A stretch of 40,850 nucleotides of DNA from the IMG/VR virus record IMGVR_UViG_3300021437_000042, positions 1-40,850 of that record. One strand, written 5' to 3'. Positions 7,831-15,696 of this stretch are shown one piece after another. A program made the translations under genes and the position numbers. This DNA comes from a virus. Position 1 is the first letter of the stretch. Each line of letters opens with the position of its first letter. Below the pieces are notes generated by a model. That model worked only from the letters and a program-made list of their open reading frames with translations. It was not told where the DNA came from and searched no databases.

Positions 7831-10800
7831 ATGTCTGATACTAACTTCACCGATGGCGTCACGGTCATTGGTTCATCGTGGCTCAATGATGTCAATAAGA
7901 CGGTCTATCGAGCACTCGCGTCCGGTGGAGTAGCGCCGACTACGCCGGCACAGGTAGCTAATAATCTGCCGGTAGTTCAAACCCTGACAATGGGTGCGAA
8001 CATGAACAACACCGGCACGCCGACTAATCCGATAATCAATGCCAGTGGTTCGCCAGGACCGACTGGGCAGCCTGGTGCATCGGCCACCACAGGAAGCATC
8101 ATGCCTGCCGGGGCGTTGTTCTCGTTCACAGCGGCAGGGTTACAGGCCGATCCGACTACTACAACGCAGATTGATCGCTGGTTTGATGGAATCAGCAGCA
8201 GTTATTACCTGACGTTCAAGCAGGATGCGACGAACGGCAATACGTTCTCGACTGCCAACAAGACATTGACACTACCGGTGCAAAGCTATATGGCTCCGGT
8301 CAATCAGACTGCGATTTCTACGACCGCTGTTTATACCTTAGCGATTCTGTTCAAACTCACGACAACGCCGGCCAGCAATAACGATACAGTTATTGCGATG
8401 AACAACTTTAGTCTGCTTGTCAATACCAGCGGGCAATTGAGCGGATTTTTCAATGGCAGCGGAGGAAGCTCATTCTTCCCGGCATCACCGGCATTCCCAT
8501 CATCTCCTAGCGGCTATGTTGCAATCAAGATCGAGGCGAATTGTACTGCCGGTGCAGTCGGGAATCTCTCGGCAGGTACCGCAGCGGTCTATATGGTCGG
8601 CTCAAGCGGAACGACGACCACCTCGAGCACGAGCTTGCCGCTTTCCACTACCACGATCAATGTTGCATCAACCACTGGATTTCCTGCTTCGGGGAGTGTT
8701 CTGATTCCTGGATGGCCCGGAGTCATCACTTATGCGAGCCTCAGCGGCTCTACGCTGGTGGGGTGCAATGGCGGTCCCTCCACAGGAACCATCCCGACAG
8801 GATCAACGGTCAATCTTGCGTCGTGGGGATCAAGCTTGACAACGCCCACGGGATTGGGCGCAACCGTAGGGGCGATAACCACAGACCTAGGTCTTTATCT
8901 CCATGCTAATCCAGGTCAGGGTGCGAGTGCTACATGGAGTCAGGGCGTCAATGAAACGGGAGATTTTCATTTTTGGCCTCGGTTGATCAGCACGATAGAG
9001 CCAGATGATTCAAACCTGATCCAGCTTCTATACGGTGGCGTAGCACAGGCACCCTCTGTCGGATCGATTACAGGACAAATCAGATCCAATATGCCGCTTG
9101 CGCGGCAGCTAGCCGTTGCATCAGAGCCGACCTATGTCAATACAGAATATTTAGGCGGATTCGATTATGCGACCAATGTTGACAATCTGGCGCGATTGCA
9201 GGGATGGATCAATCAGTACGGCTATCTGTCGCTGCGGGCCTCCAATGTCGAGGCTACCGATGGATCAAAACCGGGCGGCTATTCACAGAACAGCACCGTA
9301 AGCATCGGCATATCAAACACATTATGGATGCCGGTGTTCGGTGGATTGCGCGGGGATAATTCCTACATCGCAGCAACAAATACATTCCCGACGACGGGAT
9401 GGCCGACAGTCCTCGGTCTCTATACGCCAAACGATAATGACTGGCCCTTTGAGGGTGCGGCGAACAAGAGTCAACTGAAAGGTGTGCAGATCGTTGGTCC
9501 TGGTTCTACCACGGCAACGATCGGTTTTGATTCTGTTTATTCAACCTCCGGCAATACGACGACGCCGGCTACTGGCACTGCCCAGAACATTCGCGTTGGC
9601 ACGATGGCGAATCACTTTTGGGAGGATATTGCCGCACAAGGATGCGGGGCCGCCTTCAGACTTGCCATACTGCAGTATGGGACGCTGCGCAAGCTGCTGG
9701 GATTCAACTCGAATATCGGATTCGTCCACACCGAAAGCCCTACTGGCGGCGGCGAGACAGATATGTTCGAGATGCAAGAGTTGCACGCGCACTCTTGCAT
9801 CTACGGTCATATCTTCGCTGCAGATGTCTATCAGGGCGGGATCTTCGCCTATCGCATCAAAAGCGCATGGGCGAAGAATGCACAGAACACTGGCTATTCT
9901 TTAGTCAACATCGCCGCGACAGTGCCGCCCAGTCTGACGGCGAGACCAGTTGGCGTATCCAATACGTCATCGGTCACGATCGATGGTGGATCGTCTGAAT
10001 TCAACTCCAGCGCTTATGGTGAATATGACATTTACCAGACGGTGACAGTGCCGCATGTGCCATCTACCAGTACATCGACGATCCCGACGAAAGCGTATTC
10101 AATTCCCGTTTGCGAAGTTTACATTCAGACTTCATGGACGTTGAATCTTTTCAACTACGCTTTCGAGACCAATGGCCAGAATATGTCCGTCATTCTGGAT
10201 GGATTTCAAAGCAGGTTGAATACGGATATCAATCCTGGTCTGGGAAATGTAGACGGGTATTCAGTAGCAGCAAGAGGACCGACATGCGCTGTTTATTTTC
10301 AGAGCATTGCGACACAACCTGGATGTTCCATAGTTGAAAATGTCTCCGGATGGCCTTATCAGGTCATCACGCCGATTGAAGCGGGTTCTGAATTTCCTGC
10401 GCGTTGCACGGTCATGTCCGGCTTTGGCGGTATGCAGGCTGTGGACGGCGCAAACGCCAAGCTCGAGATTGGCAATGTCCTCAATGCATCGCATGTCACC
10501 CGTACTCCTGACTGGAGCAATTCAACCGGAGGCATGACCGTTGTTGCATCGGTTTCGGATCCTGCCAGTCCTGATTTCGGGGGTGAGACGGGGCAGAATG
10601 TATCGAGCTTTCAATTCCCGGCAAGCGGTGTCGGCGCAGCAGCAGTCAGCAAATGGCTGATGGGTTTTGCATCGGCAGCATCTGCCAGTGCCGATTCGAT
10701 GCTTGGTTATACGGCAATTGAACTGTATACGGCAAGCGGCACGGTCAGCGCTCCGACTCGGCTGATTCCTTATCTGCAAAATGGTGCATCCGTCTTCTAT

Positions 10801-11268
10801 GGCGGCTGCAATCCGATCTACAACCAAGGAACAGTGGTCAGTGTCAGCAGTCCTCCTGCAAGTGGTGCGGCATGGACAAATCCAGCCGGCTTCCCAATCG
10901 AAGTCACAATCTCTGCTTCGGGAAGCATCACGGATGTCTCTGTCACATCAAGGGCGCACGTTGGGTCTGGTGCTGGCACATACAACGTCTTTACCGGCTA
11001 CACCATCACCGTGACCTATACGGGCACGTTGACGATGAGTTACACCGCCAGCATTCCGATGGCGATCAGACTGTGGCCTGGGCAATGGATGCCGATGGTG
11101 ATCTATCACTCCGGCATCAAGGCCGATGTGCAGCTCGCCTTTCAACTGAATGGCACGCAGGCATCGCAGAGGATCTATACGCGCAAGCTAGCCCATTCTC
11201 GCGTGAATCAATATGAGACTGCCCGCATGGGCCGAGTGATCTCTAATCGACTCTGGATACAGCAATGA
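7831..11268 (+). CDS. Large tailspike protein (beta-helix) with concanavalin-like insertion
   Basis: A 1145-aa protein. The N-terminus (NFTDGVTVIGSSWLNDVNK) is a recurrent short anchor of phage tailspikes. Residues about 90-260 look like a LamG/concanavalin-type beta-sandwich, followed at about 270-330 by a segment with STTTINVASTTGFPASGSVL and TLVGCNGGPSTGT that occurs widely in phage and bacterial surface proteins. Residues about 430-880 have short hydrophobic strands, Asn and Gly turns and SVTIDGGSSEFNS-type repeats typical of parallel beta-helix spikes. The last 150 residues form another beta domain. The role is receptor binding and probably cleavage or modification of surface polysaccharide; I cannot pick catalytic residues. 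Its stop overlaps the next start. Confidence 0.8.
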   Translation: MSDTNFTDGVTVIGSSWLNDVNKTVYRALASGGVAPTTPAQVANNLPVVQTLTMGANMNNTGTPTNPIINASGSPGPTGQPGASATTGSIMPAGALFSFTAAGLQADPTTTTQIDRWFDGISSSYYLTFKQDATNGNTFSTANKTLTLPVQSYMAPVNQTAISTTAVYTLAILFKLTTTPASNNDTVIAMNNFSLLVNTSGQLSGFFNGSGGSSFFPASPAFPSSPSGYVAIKIEANCTAGAVGNLSAGTAAVYMVGSSGTTTTSSTSLPLSTTTINVASTTGFPASGSVLIPGWPGVITYASLSGSTLVGCNGGPSTGTIPTGSTVNLASWGSSLTTPTGLGATVGAITTDLGLYLHANPGQGASATWSQGVNETGDFHFWPRLISTIEPDDSNLIQLLYGGVAQAPSVGSITGQIRSNMPLARQLAVASEPTYVNTEYLGGFDYATNVDNLARLQGWINQYGYLSLRASNVEATDGSKPGGYSQNSTVSIGISNTLWMPVFGGLRGDNSYIAATNTFPTTGWPTVLGLYTPNDNDWPFEGAANKSQLKGVQIVGPGSTTATIGFDSVYSTSGNTTTPATGTAQNIRVGTMANHFWEDIAAQGCGAAFRLAILQYGTLRKLLGFNSNIGFVHTESPTGGGETDMFEMQELHAHSCIYGHIFAADVYQGGIFAYRIKSAWAKNAQNTGYSLVNIAATVPPSLTARPVGVSNTSSVTIDGGSSEFNSSAYGEYDIYQTVTVPHVPSTSTSTIPTKAYSIPVCEVYIQTSWTLNLFNYAFETNGQNMSVILDGFQSRLNTDINPGLGNVDGYSVAARGPTCAVYFQSIATQPGCSIVENVSGWPYQVITPIEAGSEFPARCTVMSGFGGMQAVDGANAKLEIGNVLNASHVTRTPDWSNSTGGMTVVASVSDPASPDFGGETGQNVSSFQFPASGVGAAAVSKWLMGFASAASASADSMLGYTAIELYTASGTVSAPTRLIPYLQNGASVFYGGCNPIYNQGTVVSVSSPPASGAAWTNPAGFPIEVTISASGSITDVSVTSRAHVGSGAGTYNVFTGYTITVTYTGTLTMSYTASIPMAIRLWPGQWMPMVIYHSGIKADVQLAFQLNGTQASQRIYTRKLAHSRVNQYETARMGRVISNRLWIQQ

Positions 11269-11996
11269 GCGCTCCTCCTGGAACGGCACTCTATAACTGG
11301 CAGATAGGACTTGGCGCCACATTCACGAATGGAACACAGATCACAGGATGGGTTGATCAAGCCAGTTCAAAAGTAATGAATCAAGGCGGTACTGGATCGA
11401 ACAACAGCTATTCGACTTCGACTGGACTTATATCGCTTCCGCAAAACACCTTTTGGGCTCCGGTCGCGATTACTTCCCTGTCGCAGCCTTACACGGTCTG
11501 TGCTCTCTTAAGCCTGAACGGCAATGCTGGAAACTTCCCCTATTTCGTTAAGGATGCTGCCAGTATGCAGGGATTCTGGAATTCTGGAACGAGTTTAGGT
11601 ATCGGCAATGGTTCGACGATGACGTGGACAACGGCCGATATCAGTTCTGGTAATCACACCGTTATTGCTGTTTACAACGGAACTTCTTCAAAGCTCTATA
11701 TTGATGGCACTGATCAAGGCGCGGCGAGTTCAGGAACTACAGTCGGAACCGGGCAAATAGTGAACTCCGTGGAACCTATGGGCGGCACGAATCCTAATGC
11801 TGCCGGATTGCATATGGGCTCATTCCTTATCTATGCAGACTTCATTGGCGGCACAGGTGCACTGAACGGCGTGACTTCAGCGCAGATTGATACTTGGCTA
11901 AAAGCGCAGCCTGGTACAGCGGGCAACATCATCCTTCCCCCCGGATCAAAGATGGACGGGGGCATGCAATCCTTGACAGGCGGTATGAGGGGCTGA
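11265..11996 (+). CDS. LamG/concanavalin-like putative carbohydrate-binding tail protein
   Basis: A 243-aa protein starting in ATGA with the tailspike stop. It has the alternating strands and turn signatures of a jelly-roll lectin-like domain: ITGWVDQASSKVMNQGG, ISSGNHTVIAVYNGTSSKLY, IDGTDQGAASSGTTVGTG and HMGSFLIYADF. The sequence NGTSSKLYIDGTDQG is close to the 'v.ng...lyidG' core of LamG and Laminin_G_3 domains. The last 30 residues are Gly-rich and disordered. Coupling to the tailspike and similarity in style to the spike's own N-terminal sandwich suggest a spike accessory or second receptor-binding protein. No catalytic function can be read. Confidence 0.7.
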   Translation: MSAPPGTALYNWQIGLGATFTNGTQITGWVDQASSKVMNQGGTGSNNSYSTSTGLISLPQNTFWAPVAITSLSQPYTVCALLSLNGNAGNFPYFVKDAASMQGFWNSGTSLGIGNGSTMTWTTADISSGNHTVIAVYNGTSSKLYIDGTDQGAASSGTTVGTGQIVNSVEPMGGTNPNAAGLHMGSFLIYADFIGGTGALNGVTSAQIDTWLKAQPGTAGNIILPPGSKMDGGMQSLTGGMRG

Positions 11997-11997
11997 C

Positions 11998-12819
11998 ATG
12001 GCAAAGAGAACAGTAAAAGTAGGAGTTACAAGCAGGATCGAGTACGTCTTCCTGCAGGATGCGACGGTCACAACTGGCGCCGGCAAGACGGGATTGGCTT
12101 GGAATACGGCGAGCCTGACGGCTTACTATGTGCTGACCGGCGCGGCCTCGGCTGCCATCACGCTGGCCACGCAGACAGTCACTGGCGCCTTCAGTTCTGG
12201 GGGATTCGTCGAAGTGGATTCGACCAATTGCCCCGGTCTGTATCGAGTCGATATACCGGATGCGGCCTTCGCTTCAGGCACGCATACGCTGGTGTTCATC
12301 AAGCTGACCGGCACCATCGTGCCCTGCGTGCTCGAGTACGACCTGGTGGCTTGGGACCCGCAGGATACGGTCCGCGGTGGTCTGACGGCACTTCCCAATG
12401 CGGCGGCGGGTGCGAATACCGGCCTAGCGGTGGTTGGCACGCAGATTCCAAATGCCAATGCAGGGGCCGTGAATGGCCTTCCGATCCAAGGCGGCGCAAT
12501 CCCGAATGCAGCGGCAGGGGCCAATACCGGACTCCCGATTGTTGGTACTCAGGTGCCCAATGCCACAGCTGGCGCTGCTGGAGGGCTCCCGATCGAATAT
12601 CTCACGGAAATTGCCAATGCAGACCTGACGGGTACCGCGGGTGTGACGAATACAATGGCAAAGAAGATCGCAGGGATTTACTCTGCCGTCTTTATGAAGT
12701 CCACGTTCAATAAGACGAGCGGCGTGCGGACCATGTTCAAGTCAGATGGAGCGACCACTCTGCTCGCCGGCACCGATACCGATGATGGGACCACCGTGAC
12801 CAAGGTAAAGACCAACTGA
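11998..12819 (+). CDS. Phage tail-region protein with four 18-residue repeats
   Basis: A 273-aa protein of a type common next to phage tail genes. Residues 1-120 form a beta-rich domain (KTGLAWNTASLTAYYVLTGA, then VDSTNCPGLYRVDIPDAAF, then VLEYDLVAWDPQD), as in many uncharacterised phage tail proteins. Residues 132-203 are four tandem 18-residue repeats on the pattern xPNAxAGAxxGLPIxGTx. The C-terminal 70 residues (AGIYSAVFMKSTFNKTSG) end in a short beta segment with TTLLAGTDTDDGTTVTK. It is probably a structural or fibre-associated protein, with the repeats forming a regular stalk; this is inference from repeat regularity. The start follows one base after the preceding stop. Confidence 0.7.
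   Translation: MAKRTVKVGVTSRIEYVFLQDATVTTGAGKTGLAWNTASLTAYYVLTGAASAAITLATQTVTGAFSSGGFVEVDSTNCPGLYRVDIPDAAFASGTHTLVFIKLTGTIVPCVLEYDLVAWDPQDTVRGGLTALPNAAAGANTGLAVVGTQIPNANAGAVNGLPIQGGAIPNAAAGANTGLPIVGTQVPNATAGAAGGLPIEYLTEIANADLTGTAGVTNTMAKKIAGIYSAVFMKSTFNKTSGVRTMFKSDGATTLLAGTDTDDGTTVTKVKTN
12391..12606 (+). repeat. Four tandem 54-bp (18-aa) coding repeats
   Basis: The reading frame repeats LPNAAAGANTGLAVVGTQ, IPNANAGAVNGLPIQGGA, IPNAAAGANTGLPIVGTQ and VPNATAGAAGGLPIEYLT, each exactly 18 residues. Protein similarity is higher than DNA similarity, so the array is old or under selection. Copies 1 and 3 are the closest pair. Confidence 0.85.
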
Positions 12820-12820
12820 C

Positions 12821-13036
12821 ATGGCCTGGAACACGGCAAGCGAGCGCATCGCAGAACTGCAGACGCCGATCCCCGTATTTCAGGGGAGTGCGGGCGCTAC
12901 TTCGGCATTCGACACCTTCATTGCCGCGGTGGAATTAGGCACATTTGGGGCTATCCCGCTAAGCAGCACGGGCGCTGGCGTCATCCGCCGTCCTCATGGC
13001 GTTCCTCCATTGGGTCGAAGACTTGGACTCGGCTAA
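12821..13036 (+). CDS. Small protein sharing a module with the PASTA protein at 37423
   Basis: A 71-aa protein one base after the previous stop. Residues 7-50 (RIAELQTPIPVFQGSAGATS, then AFDTFIAAVELGTFGAIP) closely match an internal segment of the 37423 protein (RIAELQVPLPIFQGSAGSTP, then AFDTFIAAVQLGMFGVLP). The rest is Arg/Gly-rich, ending GVPPLGRRLGLG. It looks like a free-standing copy of the inserted module. Function unknown; it sits between tail and lysis genes. Confidence 0.6.
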   Translation: MAWNTASERIAELQTPIPVFQGSAGATSAFDTFIAAVELGTFGAIPLSSTGAGVIRRPHGVPPLGRRLGLG

Positions 13037-13041
13037 GCATC

Positions 13042-13263
13042 ATGATTCGCTGTCAGTGGACTGATTGCCAGCGAGAATCTGAATTATGGGTAGAAGATCG
13101 CTACCTATGCAACGAGCATGCGCATGCGTATCGAAATCTCCGGATGCTCCGAGAGGACCGCGATATCTTCAATGATCTGCTGGATGTAGAAATGCCGGAA
13201 AAACATAAGCGGCGCATCCGGACACAAGCTGCGCGATTGGCATTCTTGTTGGAAACAGCATGA
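13042..13263 (+). CDS. Small putative zinc-binding protein
   Basis: A 73-aa protein. The N-terminus has C4 and C9 (CQWTDC) and C23 with H26 (LCNEHAH), a plausible single zinc site. The remainder is a charged helix (MLREDRDIFNDLLDVEMPEK, then HKRRIRTQAARLAFLLE). It lies directly upstream of the endolysin with an ATGA overlap. No known function recognised. Confidence 0.6.
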   Translation: MIRCQWTDCQRESELWVEDRYLCNEHAHAYRNLRMLREDRDIFNDLLDVEMPEKHKRRIRTQAARLAFLLETA

Positions 13264-13742
13264 GTGCCCAATTCGAGCGGGCATGGGTGGATCTGCTGGG
13301 CGAGGAAGCGGGCTACAGCGATCTGGCCGACGATCCGGGCGGCAAGACGATGTGGGGCGTCACGGAGGCCGTGGCTCGAGCGCATGGTTACACGGGCGAT
13401 ATGAAGGATTTGCCGCTTCGGATGGCTCATGACATCGCTCAGTCCGAGTACTGGTATCCCTGGTGTGACCTTGTGCCATATTGCATTGCATTTCAAGTGC
13501 TTAGCGCGCACTATAACGGCGGGCATCCAATCCTGTGGCTGCAGAAAGCAGCGGGCGTCGATCAGGATGGGATTGTCGGGCCGGCAACGCTCTCCGCCGT
13601 CCTCGTCGATCCGGAAGGCGTCGCCATGCGCTTTGCTGCGGCGCATATACGGTATTACACGTCGCTAACCACCTGGGCGGCGTTTTCGAAAGGTTGGGCA
13701 AACCGGGTGGCTAACGACTTGGAGAAATCATCCCATGGCTGA
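13260..13742 (+). CDS. Endolysin, GH108-type muramidase with peptidoglycan-binding domain
   Basis: A 160-aa protein. The N-terminal half has the glycoside hydrolase 108 signature LLGEEAGYSDLADDPGGKT followed by WGVTEAVARAHGY; the catalytic Glu of the family corresponds to E15 or E16. The C-terminal half has the associated peptidoglycan-binding pattern (LQKAAGVDQDGIVGPATLSA). The family cleaves the glycan of peptidoglycan to release progeny. There is no signal peptide or membrane segment, so export would depend on a holin; the next gene fits that role and overlaps the stop by 8 bases. Length is normal for the family (about 160-180 aa). Confidence 0.9.
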   Translation: MSAQFERAWVDLLGEEAGYSDLADDPGGKTMWGVTEAVARAHGYTGDMKDLPLRMAHDIAQSEYWYPWCDLVPYCIAFQVLSAHYNGGHPILWLQKAAGVDQDGIVGPATLSAVLVDPEGVAMRFAAAHIRYYTSLTTWAAFSKGWANRVANDLEKSSHG

Positions 13743-13965
13743 ATCCGCACCCGTATCTGTCCCGCCTGCCCCTGTGATTCAGGGGATTCATCCGAAGGTC
13801 TTCAACGCAGCTGCAGCCGGAGCACTCGTATCGATCCTGATCTGGGCGGTATCGGCAGCACTAGCAGCCTATGCGCCCAAACTCGTCATTCCGCCTGAAA
13901 TCGCCAGCCAGTTCACGGTCGTGGTCGGGGCGATTGTTGGCTATATGACAGCGAGTCCGGCATGA
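13735..13965 (+). CDS. Putative holin
   Basis: A 76-aa protein with two likely transmembrane segments, about residues 28-48 (ALVSILIWAVSAALAAYAP) and 58-75 (SQFTVVVGAIVGYMTASPA), joined by a short loop. Small size, two segments and overlap with the endolysin gene fit a class II holin that would form membrane lesions at lysis. No specific family is recognised. The stop overlaps the next start in ATGA. Confidence 0.65.
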   Translation: MAESAPVSVPPAPVIQGIHPKVFNAAAAGALVSILIWAVSAALAAYAPKLVIPPEIASQFTVVVGAIVGYMTASPA

Positions 13966-14165
13966 GAGCCGCCCTGCTCGTCCTCCTGCTGGCTGGCTGT
14001 GCAAGCATGACCGCTCCGCCTGCTGCCCAGATCACAGCCTGCACGCAATTGCTCCATTCACAACTGGACGCCGGAACGCTGTCGAAAACAGACGCTCAGG
14101 CTGCCGATGCCCAGATGCGCGCGCAGCCGCCTGTTCTGCCGGCTCAATGCGTAGGAAAGGTCTGA
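13962..14165 (+). CDS. Small lipoprotein, candidate outer-membrane spanin subunit
   Basis: A 67-aa protein with a signal peptide and lipobox: MRAALLVLLLAGCASM, with the lipidated Cys at residue 13. The mature part is short and carries Pro-rich stretches (TAPPAAQ, AQPPVLPAQC) and two further Cys. Rz1-type outer spanins are short Pro-containing lipoproteins in the lysis cassette, so this is a candidate o-spanin. The usual nesting inside an Rz gene is absent, which lowers confidence. Confidence 0.6.
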   Translation: MRAALLVLLLAGCASMTAPPAAQITACTQLLHSQLDAGTLSKTDAQAADAQMRAQPPVLPAQCVGKV

Positions 14166-14166
14166 C

Positions 14167-14397
14167 ATGAGCAAATTAGTTGAACTTGAGAAGCGCATTG
14201 CTGAATTGGAGAAAGAACTAGCGCTGCTGAAGGCGCGCCCTCCGATTGAATACCATACCCATCATCATTCGCACGGTCCTGCATCCTATGGCGGCATAGG
14301 TGCATATCCTTGGTGGCAGTATCCGAATCCTACTTGGACGGCGACGAGCGGATATGTACAAACCGCATCAGATACAACTCTCAAGGCGGCATTATGA
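14167..14397 (+). CDS. Hypothetical coiled-coil protein with His-rich centre
   Basis: A 76-aa protein. Residues 1-25 (LVELEKRIAELEKELALLKA) form a near-ideal leucine-heptad coiled coil. It continues with a His cluster (YHTHHHSHG) and an aromatic Gly/Trp/Tyr segment. It may oligomerise; metal binding by the His cluster is possible but unproven. Position in the lysis cassette; the stop overlaps the next start in ATGA. Confidence 0.6.
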   Translation: MSKLVELEKRIAELEKELALLKARPPIEYHTHHHSHGPASYGGIGAYPWWQYPNPTWTATSGYVQTASDTTLKAAL

Positions 14398-14639
14398 GCA
14401 CTCCCGTTCCTCCTGCCTCTACAGACGTTCTGAAGGCCACGATCAACGCCGCAGTCGCGAGTACGGTCAATGCTGCAGTCGATATGGCTGTAGCCTCTGG
14501 GGGCCCCGTAGGTGTTGCTGTGGCCGGTGCATTGGCCGTCTTGATCCCTGCGCTGCTGCGCAAGGATACGCCCGCCGAGATTGCTGCAATGCAATCAGCG
14601 TTGTCTTCCTTTGAGGCGGCAATTGCTGCGAAGCCGTAA
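14394..14639 (+). CDS. Small Ala-rich membrane protein in lysis cassette
   Basis: An 81-aa protein; the ATG at 14394 is chosen because it overlaps the previous stop. Ala/Val-rich residues 16-50 contain GPVGVAVAGALAVLIPALL, a likely membrane segment, followed by a charged amphipathic helix (RKDTPAEIAAMQSALSSFEA). It could be a second holin or antiholin. No family recognised. Confidence 0.55.
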   Translation: MSTPVPPASTDVLKATINAAVASTVNAAVDMAVASGGPVGVAVAGALAVLIPALLRKDTPAEIAAMQSALSSFEAAIAAKP

Positions 14640-14655
14640 ACCTTTCCCTAAACTC

Positions 14656-14907
14656 ATGGACACCGGCCAGATGGACCGGGCCATGATGGAGGAAGATTGG
14701 GATCCTGCTCGAAGCTCGCCGCAGAAAGCCTTCACGCCGCGGCAGTTTCACGAGCCTTTCAGCCCTGTGGAAATCTACTGGCTGCGCAAGATGGCTAGGC
14801 AGTATTACTACGTCAAAAAGTTCGGGGCGTGGGCGCTGGGTGGTGCTTTGATCCTAGCCGCACTCATTCCGCTGTGGGACATCCTGAAGGCGGCGATCGG
14901 AAAGTGA
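14656..14907 (+). CDS. Small single-pass membrane protein
   Basis: An 83-aa protein from the ATG at 14656 (reading MDTGQMDRAMMEEDW). The first 55 residues are polar with many acidic and aromatic residues. Residues about 58-78 (WALGGALILAALIPLWDIL) are a transmembrane helix near the C-terminus. A cytoplasmic N-terminal domain with a C-terminal anchor is plausible. Part of the run of small membrane proteins after the endolysin; function unknown. Confidence 0.55.
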   Translation: MDTGQMDRAMMEEDWDPARSSPQKAFTPRQFHEPFSPVEIYWLRKMARQYYYVKKFGAWALGGALILAALIPLWDILKAAIGK

Positions 14908-14910
14908 TGC

Positions 14911-15090
14911 GTGGACAGAGATGCGCTGCTTCGAGCCTTTCTTGCGCTCCTGGTGGTTCTTGCCACAATTGTCGGTACATTCCTCATCAATGGACTATTC
15001 GAGGAACAGCGCACGCAGAATAAGCTGATCAGCGAACTGAGGATCCAGGTGGGCAAGATACAGCAATGGATTGATGATCACCGGCAATAG
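14911..15090 (+). CDS. Short membrane-anchored coiled-coil protein, candidate inner spanin-like
   Basis: A 59-aa reading frame with a GTG start. Residues 7-26 (LRAFLALLVVLATIVGTFLI) are an N-terminal membrane helix, followed by a charged helix with heptad spacing (EEQRTQNKLISELRIQVGKI). This is the layout of an inner-membrane spanin, although it is shorter than known ones. It is the last rightward gene; its stop overlaps by 13 bases the end of the convergent lipoprotein gene. Confidence 0.5.
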   Translation: MDRDALLRAFLALLVVLATIVGTFLINGLFEEQRTQNKLISELRIQVGKIQQWIDDHRQ

Positions 15091-15695
15091 GCATTGATTG
15101 ACAGATTGAATCCGTAGTAGGTATTTGGATCAATATAGCTCGCGTGCCAGAATAGCCAGAATTTGCCATTTACCACCGGAACCCACGTCGAAGCAGGTTG
15201 CCGCACACCGCCATATCCGGCCAGCGTTGCCTGGAATGTATAGCTGTGCGGGTCCACGCCGGCATTAGGCGCAGCAAATGCGACGGTCATATTTGCTGGC
15301 GACGTGGCATTATTGGTAATCAGCAAGATCCCCGCCAGGAATACCGCTTTCACATCTGCCGGCACACGCTGCGTTACGTCATATTCTATCCATTGATCTG
15401 CAGGCGGCCCCAGTTGTGACGGACCCAGCGCTACATTGACAGTATTCATGAAGATCAATGTATTGTCCACGCCGCCTATGCCTGCCGCTGGCACGCCTAT
15501 GTTGGAGCACTCGAGATACTTACCAGCGCCAGGCCAGTAATCCGGCCACGGCACAGCGGGTCCAGTCTGAGACGGCACAGGGATTGGCGCAATGGTCGGT
15601 GTCGCTTTCGCATCGTTGATGGGCGAGTCACCGCCGCCATTACCTCCGCAGGACGATAGCAGCAAAGACAGAATGATAATGGCGGCTGTCTTCAT
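15078..15695 (-). CDS. Secreted lipoprotein of unknown function (distal gene of leftward operon)
   Basis: A 205-aa protein from the ATG at 15695 (an upstream ATG at 15716 is less likely because it would precede the signal peptide with polar residues and overlap the upstream gene). The signal peptide ends in a lipobox LLLSSC with Cys16. A Gly/Pro-rich linker follows (GGNGGGDSP and TIAPIPVPSQTGP). Residues about 50-205 are beta-rich (ADQWIEYDVTQRVPADVKAV, then STWVPVVNGKFWLFWHASYI) and end NAYCR. Phage lipoproteins on early operons are often superinfection-exclusion or host-surface-modifying factors; that is inference. No homologous family is recognised. Confidence 0.65.
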   Translation of the reverse strand: MKTAAIIILSLLLSSCGGNGGGDSPINDAKATPTIAPIPVPSQTGPAVPWPDYWPGAGKYLECSNIGVPAAGIGGVDNTLIFMNTVNVALGPSQLGPPADQWIEYDVTQRVPADVKAVFLAGILLITNNATSPANMTVAFAAPNAGVDPHSYTFQATLAGYGGVRQPASTWVPVVNGKFWLFWHASYIDPNTYYGFNLSINAYCR

Positions 15696-15696
15696 G

